Assembly (NCBI RefSeq): GCF_900112175.1
Contig: NZ_FOYT01000001.1
Coordinates: 1,488,001 to 1,552,000 of the forward strand
Direction of reading: 5' to 3'
Source of the DNA: Halogeometricum rufum
Lineage (GTDB): Archaea > Halobacteriota > Halobacteria > Halobacteriales > Haloferacaceae
DNA length: 64,000 bases
How positions within the stretch are numbered: the first letter of the stretch is position 1; each line of letters starts with the position of its first letter. The position numbers were made by a program, and so were the translations under genes. The notes beneath the pieces are model-generated. The model worked only from the letters and a program-made list of their open reading frames with translations. It had not been told where the DNA came from and did not search any database. Of the stretch, positions 59,336-64,000 are shown piece by piece.

Positions 59336-62152
59336 TCAGAACATCGTCCGTTCGAGTCGTTCTCTCAACGCCGGTTCGTCGAAGAGGCCCTCCGCGGCGT
59401 CGAGGAGGCCACAGGCGGCGAACACGGTGACTGCGTGGGTGACGTCGTCGTCGTCCTTCGCCCTCCCGACGAGTCGTTTCACCTCGTCGTACGTGTCGCT
59501 CACCGGGTATATCGAGGAGACCGCGCCCCGTTCGCCGTCTATCCGCTCGTCGACCGACTGGAGCCGGGACCGCAACTCGCGTCGCTGCTCGACGCGCTGT
59601 TGGCCGACCAGTTCGAACAGGTAGTCCACCTCGAACGAGTCGGCCCACTCGACGCGGGCGTCGGGCATGTCGGCGCAGGCGGTGAACAGGTCGACGTTGT
59701 GTTTCGTCGTCATCGCGTCGTCGACGACGCCGACCAGGTCGTCGGCGCGGTCCAACACCGCGTCGGTCACGTGGTCGGGCGACGCACCGGTCCGCGCGAA
59801 CTGCCGTCCGCAGTTCGGGAGTCGTTCGACGGTGTCGAGGAGCGAATCGACCACGCTGCCGTAGTACCGCGGAACTGCGACGTCGGTCGTCCGCGAGGAC
59901 GTGAGGTCGTCGACGCCGTCCCGTATCGCGTTCGCCCGGTCGCGCTGGCCGTCGTCGAGCGACCAGACGAACGCCACGTCGAGCGTCACGTCGGCGGTCT
60001 CGGCCGCCGAGACGGTCACGTCAGACGGCGAGCAGTCGAACCACGGCGCGTCGGCGGACGCGGTGACCCGGTACCGACCGACGGGCACCTCGTCGAACGA
60101 GACGCGCCCGTTCGCGTCCGTCGTGGCCCGCGCGACGTCCAGTCGGTCCCGCGCCCACTCGTCGCGCGCGTCGAGTTCGACGGCGACGTTCGGCCGAGGG
60201 ACGCCGTCGACGGACACCGACGCCGAGACGCGCCCGCGTTCGGGCGTGAGCCTGAACGTGACCGCTTCGCCGTGGCTTTCGGCGAACCGTTCGCGCGGGA
60301 CGTCCTTCTCCTTCGACTCGTATCTGTCCCGGTCGACTGCGAGTCGCGCCCCGTCGGCCTGCCGCGAGAGTTCCAGTCTGGCGCTCCCGTCGGGGCCGGT
60401 CCGCAGTCGGTCCGTTCGCCCGTCCTCGCCCACGTCGATAGCGACGTCCGACAGCGGTTCGTCGGTAGCCTCGTCGCGGACGACGACGTCTACCTCGTAC
60501 GGCGGTATCTCGAACGTCAAGTTCTCCGTTTGGTACGCCGTCGAGACGTGTCTCGGACCGCGCTGCTTGTCGGCGTCGACGGTGACTTCCCAGTCGTCGA
60601 CGCCGCCGTCGAGCGACACCGTCGCTTCGCCGCCTTCCACCCGCTCGGTCTTCCGCCGGGCGGGTTCGTGCGACTGGACGGTCTCGCTGCTCCGCCGCGG
60701 TTCCGCGACGAGTCTCACCGGGCCGTCGTACGGTTCCCCGCGCTTCTTGTCGCGAACGTTCACCGTGAGTTCCGTCGGCGGCGCCGTGGGTTCCCCCGCC
60801 GGCCGACCCTTCGTGTCGCGGGTGAGCAACCAGACGACAGCGAGGACACCCAGAGCCACCACGAAGACGACGAAGACGACGAAGACGATGTCCGAGGAAG
60901 GGAACGACGGGAGGAGTCCGCCCGACGCCGACCCGTCGCCGCCCGCGCCGCCCCCGCCGTCCGCCTGCGCGGCGGTGAGCGACCCGTACGAACCGCCCTC
61001 ACCGATGGTGACGGGCAGCGTCGGCCGGCCGTCGAACGCGAGAAGTAGCTGGTAGTAGCCCCCCTCCTCGAGCGCGTACCCCGTCCCGGAGAGGTTCACC
61101 GTCCCGTCGGTGGCGTCGACGTCCGTCAGTCGCCGGACGCCGTCGTCCGTGCGAATCCAGAGGTAGGAGAAGTCGGCGGCCGCGAACCGCTCGCTGTCGA
61201 CGGTGAACGCCGTCCCGTTCGCCGTGAGCGTCGCACCGACCGTCTGCGCGGTCGGCGTCCCCGCCGTGACGACGGCGCCGTCGGTCGTTCTGACCGTCGC
61301 GTTCAGGCCCCCCACCGCCGCGAGACTCGCCGCTTCGACCGTCAGTCGGCCCGGGGCCGACGCCTCGACGGGGCGTCTGAACACTCCCTCGGAGGCCGAC
61401 GATCGGACGACGACGGCGTACGTCGTCCCGTTCCTGATGGCGGGGCTGTCGATGTGGATGCCCGCGCCGGTCCGTTCGACCGCCGTCGCGTCCCGCGCCG
61501 CGGCGAGGAGGTTTACCGTCCGCTCCCCGCGAAGGGGCGTCTCGCCCTCGGGGGGTCGGACGGTCGCGTCCGTCGACGTCAGCGACGGCCCATACCCCGC
61601 CCTCGGCACGTCGAGTACCGTCGTCCCGGAGGCGTTTCGAACCGTCGCGGTGGTCTTCGTCGTTCCGACGACGACAGTCAGTTCGTCGCCGTCGGAGAGA
61701 CCGACGGAACGGTCGAGTTCGAGTCTGAGTTCGGCCGTCCCGTTGGACACCGTGAACCCTCGGGACTGGCCGAGTCGCGCGTGCCTGAGGTCGAGCGATT
61801 CGCGCGCCAGTTGGGTTCCGCTCGACGTGCGTTTCACCGTAACGGAGACGTTCGAGAGGTCGCCGTCGGGGAACCGGTCGGGCGCGATTCGGTACGTCGC
61901 CCGGCCGCCTGTCGTGTCGTTCGGCACCTGTCGCTCGACTGTCTTCTGTCCCAGTCGGACGGTTATCGCCGACTCGTTGGTGGCGTTCGTCTTCACGACG
62001 AGGTCGCCGTTCTCGGTCGAGACGGTCGCCTCCTCGGCCGCGACGACGCCCGCGCACGCCGACGCGACGAGGAGCATCGCCGCGACGACGCTGAGTCCGA
62101 CCGCGACCCGCCGGCCCGCGCCCGTCGCCGTCTGAGTCCGCTCTCGGGTCAT
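59336..62152 (-). CDS. Bitopic protein with cytosolic carboxypeptidase-regulatory-like repeats
   Basis: 938 aa. Signal peptide 1-39, extracytoplasmic Ig-like domains to about 395, a Gly-rich hinge (399-412), one membrane helix (421-443: DIVFVVFVVFVVALGVLAVV) with basic TRDTKGR on its inside end, then about 490 cytosolic residues: Ig-like strand blocks of the carboxypeptidase-regulatory type (NVAVELDARDEWARDRLDVA; ATTDANGRVSFDEVPVGRYR) and a helical C-terminus with several Cys. Starts 1 base after the tubulin-like gene. Could relay between the cytosolic GTPase and the envelope; inferred. Confidence 0.78.
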   Translation of the reverse strand: MTRERTQTATGAGRRVAVGLSVVAAMLLVASACAGVVAAEEATVSTENGDLVVKTNATNESAITVRLGQKTVERQVPNDTTGGRATYRIAPDRFPDGDLSNVSVTVKRTSSGTQLARESLDLRHARLGQSRGFTVSNGTAELRLELDRSVGLSDGDELTVVVGTTKTTATVRNASGTTVLDVPRAGYGPSLTSTDATVRPPEGETPLRGERTVNLLAAARDATAVERTGAGIHIDSPAIRNGTTYAVVVRSSASEGVFRRPVEASAPGRLTVEAASLAAVGGLNATVRTTDGAVVTAGTPTAQTVGATLTANGTAFTVDSERFAAADFSYLWIRTDDGVRRLTDVDATDGTVNLSGTGYALEEGGYYQLLLAFDGRPTLPVTIGEGGSYGSLTAAQADGGGGAGGDGSASGGLLPSFPSSDIVFVVFVVFVVALGVLAVVWLLTRDTKGRPAGEPTAPPTELTVNVRDKKRGEPYDGPVRLVAEPRRSSETVQSHEPARRKTERVEGGEATVSLDGGVDDWEVTVDADKQRGPRHVSTAYQTENLTFEIPPYEVDVVVRDEATDEPLSDVAIDVGEDGRTDRLRTGPDGSARLELSRQADGARLAVDRDRYESKEKDVPRERFAESHGEAVTFRLTPERGRVSASVSVDGVPRPNVAVELDARDEWARDRLDVARATTDANGRVSFDEVPVGRYRVTASADAPWFDCSPSDVTVSAAETADVTLDVAFVWSLDDGQRDRANAIRDGVDDLTSSRTTDVAVPRYYGSVVDSLLDTVERLPNCGRQFARTGASPDHVTDAVLDRADDLVGVVDDAMTTKHNVDLFTACADMPDARVEWADSFEVDYLFELVGQQRVEQRRELRSRLQSVDERIDGERGAVSSIYPVSDTYDEVKRLVGRAKDDDDVTHAVTVFAACGLLDAAEGLFDEPALRERLERTMF

Positions 62153-62153
62153 G

Positions 62154-63350
62154 TTACTCGTTGACCTTCATGTACTGCCGAAGGTTCTCTTCTATCGTGT
62201 CGAGTTCCCCCTTCGGGATGCGTTCGTTTCCGAGACGACGCCCTGCAGCGAGGTTCTCCCGGTGGCTCTCGTACTGGTCCCACGCGTGGTCGACGAGCGG
62301 GTTCAGGTCGAAGCCGCCGAGCAACAGGAGGACGTCGACGCCGTTCCCCGTCGCCCGTTTCGGGGTGAGCGTCTCCATGCCGACGGTGCCGGTGAGCCCG
62401 TGCTTTCGCTTCCAGGAGTCGAACGCCTGCTTCACGTCGTTCGTCGTGAGTTCGTCCCCGACGAGGTGCTCCGGTGCGCGGACGATGGCGTAGGCGGCCC
62501 GGCACGTCTCGACGTCCATCGGAACGTACGTCGCCTCGGACGCTCTGTCGAACATGTGTTCGAGCGACCGAATCTGGTAGTTCTCGTCGGTGGTGACGGC
62601 GGGCGTGAAGTGGTAGCCGCTGATGTTCGAGGGCTGGGCGACGTAGTCCTCCACGTCGATGACGCGTTGGGTCTCCCGACCGGCGCTGATGAGCAGGTCG
62701 ACCGCCTCCACGATTCGCTCGTTCACCAGTTCGTACTCGCCGCTCCCGCCGACGGTGTCGTCGCCCTCGATGTGGGAGTTCGCCGCCAAGAGCACCATGT
62801 CCGCGTTCTGTGAGTTGTCCTCCCGACAGAGGAGCCGAGAGAGCCCGCAGACGGCGTTGAACTGCTGCTGTATCGCCTCGTTGTAGTACGGCCAGATACC
62901 GAACGTGATGTGGACGCCGTCGCGCATCCACGCTCGCTGGTCGTCGATGTCGGTCGGGTCGCCGAACTGGTTGACGAGGTACGGAATGGACCCGTTCCCC
63001 GTCCCGCCGCCGAGCGTCGTCAGGTAGAGGAAGGCGTCGGCGTTGCCGGCGTCGTTCTCTATCTGGCTGACGATGTCGTCGATGTCCTCCTGAGCGCACT
63101 GCCGCCCGTCGACGAACGAGTTGCCGACGCCGCGCTTGGAGCCGAACATGACCGCCTTCTCCGCCAGCGTCTCGGGCACGTTCGACCCCTCGATGGTGTT
63201 ACGGATGTCCGCGCGGTTCGTGTTCAGCAGTATCATCCGGTCGTCGATGCCGGGGTTCTCGGTCCGCGCGAAGAAGTCGGCCGTCACGCGGCCGCCGCCC
63301 TCGCCGGACGAGACGACGGCCCACCGGGTGAAGGTGTCTGAGCGGGACAT
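62154..63350 (-). CDS. Divergent FtsZ/tubulin-superfamily GTPase
   Basis: 398 aa. The nucleotide-binding set is complete: T1 GEGGGR (16-21), T2 LNTNRAD (42-48), T3 GSKRGVGNSF (70-79), signature T4 GGGTGNGS (114-121), T5/H6 region PYYNEAIQQQFNAVCG, H7 with Asn210, and T7 catalytic loop VIDVEDY (230-236) with Asp232 and Asp235. The set fits a non-FtsZ1/2, non-CetZ tubulin family (Tubulin_2 or FtsZ-like group) better than canonical FtsZ. It should bind GTP and polymerise, though polymerisation is unproven. Overlaps the preceding gene (TAATG) and lies 1 base before the 938-residue membrane protein gene. Confidence 0.88.
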   Translation of the reverse strand: MSRSDTFTRWAVVSSGEGGGRVTADFFARTENPGIDDRMILLNTNRADIRNTIEGSNVPETLAEKAVMFGSKRGVGNSFVDGRQCAQEDIDDIVSQIENDAGNADAFLYLTTLGGGTGNGSIPYLVNQFGDPTDIDDQRAWMRDGVHITFGIWPYYNEAIQQQFNAVCGLSRLLCREDNSQNADMVLLAANSHIEGDDTVGGSGEYELVNERIVEAVDLLISAGRETQRVIDVEDYVAQPSNISGYHFTPAVTTDENYQIRSLEHMFDRASEATYVPMDVETCRAAYAIVRAPEHLVGDELTTNDVKQAFDSWKRKHGLTGTVGMETLTPKRATGNGVDVLLLLGGFDLNPLVDHAWDQYESHRENLAAGRRLGNERIPKGELDTIEENLRQYMKVNE

Positions 63351-64000
63351 TACTGCTTCGTCACCTCCGATTGTCCGACCGTGAACGAGGCGTCCACGTT
63401 CGTCTGGACGCCGGTCACGAGTTCCTCGAGGAGTTGGTCGGAGGCCGGTACGGTCAGGTATCGTTCACGCATCGTATCGTAGGACATCGAATCGCCGCTT
63501 GAGAGGTTGTGTGTCAGGATGTTCTCCAGCCGGTTCGTCAGTCTGGACTCGTCGAAGACGAGGACGTCACCGCCGTCGAGACACGCCCGCCCGTCGGACT
63601 GTTCGCCCCACATGGCGAGCAGGCACGGGACGAAGTCGTCCCTGATCGGGAACGACATCGACGGGTCGACGTAGCCGTCCTCGTCCAGTTTCCGGTCGAG
63701 TTCGGGGGCCAACTCCGGCAGTTCGTCGTGCAGTGCGGACTGCTGACCGTCGCAGACTCGCTCTGCCAGCGACGCCTCCGAGACGGTCAGCTCTACGGTC
63801 GTATCGTCGTCGAGATAGACGGTCGTCGACTCGGCGACGTAGCCCTCAGCCGGCGTGTCCGCCGTCACGTCGTACTCGCCGTACGGCACGGATTCGAACG
63901 CGACCTGTCCGACGAGGTGCGTCCGCGTGGACGACTCCTCGGCGTAGTTCGCCCCGTCGACTTCGACGCGGAGTTCCCGCTCGTCGCCGCCCGTCTCGAA
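63350..64000 (-). CDS. Protein with carboxypeptidase-regulatory/Ig-like domain, 5'-truncated
   Basis: The frame is open from the stop at 63350 to the window edge at 64000 (216 codons). A GTG at 63889 lies inside a continuous Ig-like domain (ELRVEVDGANYAEESSTRTH ... QVAFESVPYGEYDV), so it is internal and the real start is beyond the window. Then about 180 residues follow with strands (AESTTVYLDDDTTVELTVSEAS) and helices (LAERVCDGQQSALHDELPEL). The stop overlaps the tubulin-like gene start (TAATG). The Ig-like block resembles the cytosolic repeats of the 938-residue protein. Unrecognised. Confidence 0.7.
   Translation of the reverse strand, partial: FETGGDERELRVEVDGANYAEESSTRTHLVGQVAFESVPYGEYDVTADTPAEGYVAESTTVYLDDDTTVELTVSEASLAERVCDGQQSALHDELPELAPELDRKLDEDGYVDPSMSFPIRDDFVPCLLAMWGEQSDGRACLDGGDVLVFDESRLTNRLENILTHNLSSGDSMSYDTMRERYLTVPASDQLLEELVTGVQTNVDASFTVGQSEVTKQ

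Noticed and set aside
48185-64000. Contractile injection or phage-tail system, because of the AAA+ ATPase
   Set aside because: No sheath, tube, baseplate or tail-fibre motifs are present; the other genes are a tubulin-like GTPase, a propeller and Ig-like membrane proteins.

Overview
The window is chromosomal DNA of an extremely halophilic archaeon (class Halobacteria). The evidence is high GC with strong third-position bias, very acidic proteins, archaellum and CheF genes, Tat-type lipoprotein signals, and TATA boxes about 25-30 bases before many start codons (leaderless transcripts). I cannot name the genus from sequence alone. There are no rRNA or tRNA genes, no CRISPR array and no insertion sequence that I can see.

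Layout. 1-4.1 kb: end of an archaellum operon (arlI, cut by the window edge, arlJ, then a CheF protein). 4.25-4.5 kb: remnant of a small winged-helix regulator with a frameshift. 4.6-10.8 kb: chemotaxis block, with cheB-cheA-cheR-cheF on the minus strand and cheW divergent. 10.9-28.1 kb: mixed housekeeping genes (two MFS carriers, an NCS2 permease, two aldo/keto reductases, an MscS channel, universal stress protein, AhpD-like enzyme, OB-fold protein, cold-shock protein, LMW phosphatase/arsenate-reductase-like protein, Fe-S photolyase, creatininase-like protein, acyl-CoA synthetase, exported bactofilin-like protein). 28.3-32.9 kb: cell-surface redox and copper island (Sco, DyP-like Tat protein, CBS protein, CcdA-like, TlpA-like, DsbA-like). 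33-38.6 kb: small redox, RNA and transport genes. 39.1-46.8 kb: compact minus-strand operon of Bat-like proteins, a coiled-coil protein, a membrane protein, MoxR and DUF58. 47-48 kb: cupin and ogt.

48.2-64 kb is the most interesting part: two convergent operons of mostly unrecognised genes. The plus-strand operon encodes cytosolic proteins: a tandem winged-helix protein, a coiled-coil protein, an unknown, an AAA+ ATPase with a Cdc48-like N-domain and a Vps4/katanin-like ATPase core, and a beta-propeller protein with Ig-like repeats. The minus-strand operon encodes a divergent FtsZ/tubulin-family GTPase followed by three membrane-anchored proteins with Ig-like or helical domains, and is preceded by a further gene that runs off the right edge. 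I read this as a candidate cytoskeletal or membrane-remodelling machine: polymerising GTPase, AAA+ remodeller and envelope anchors. That interpretation is inference; the motifs are visible in the sequence.
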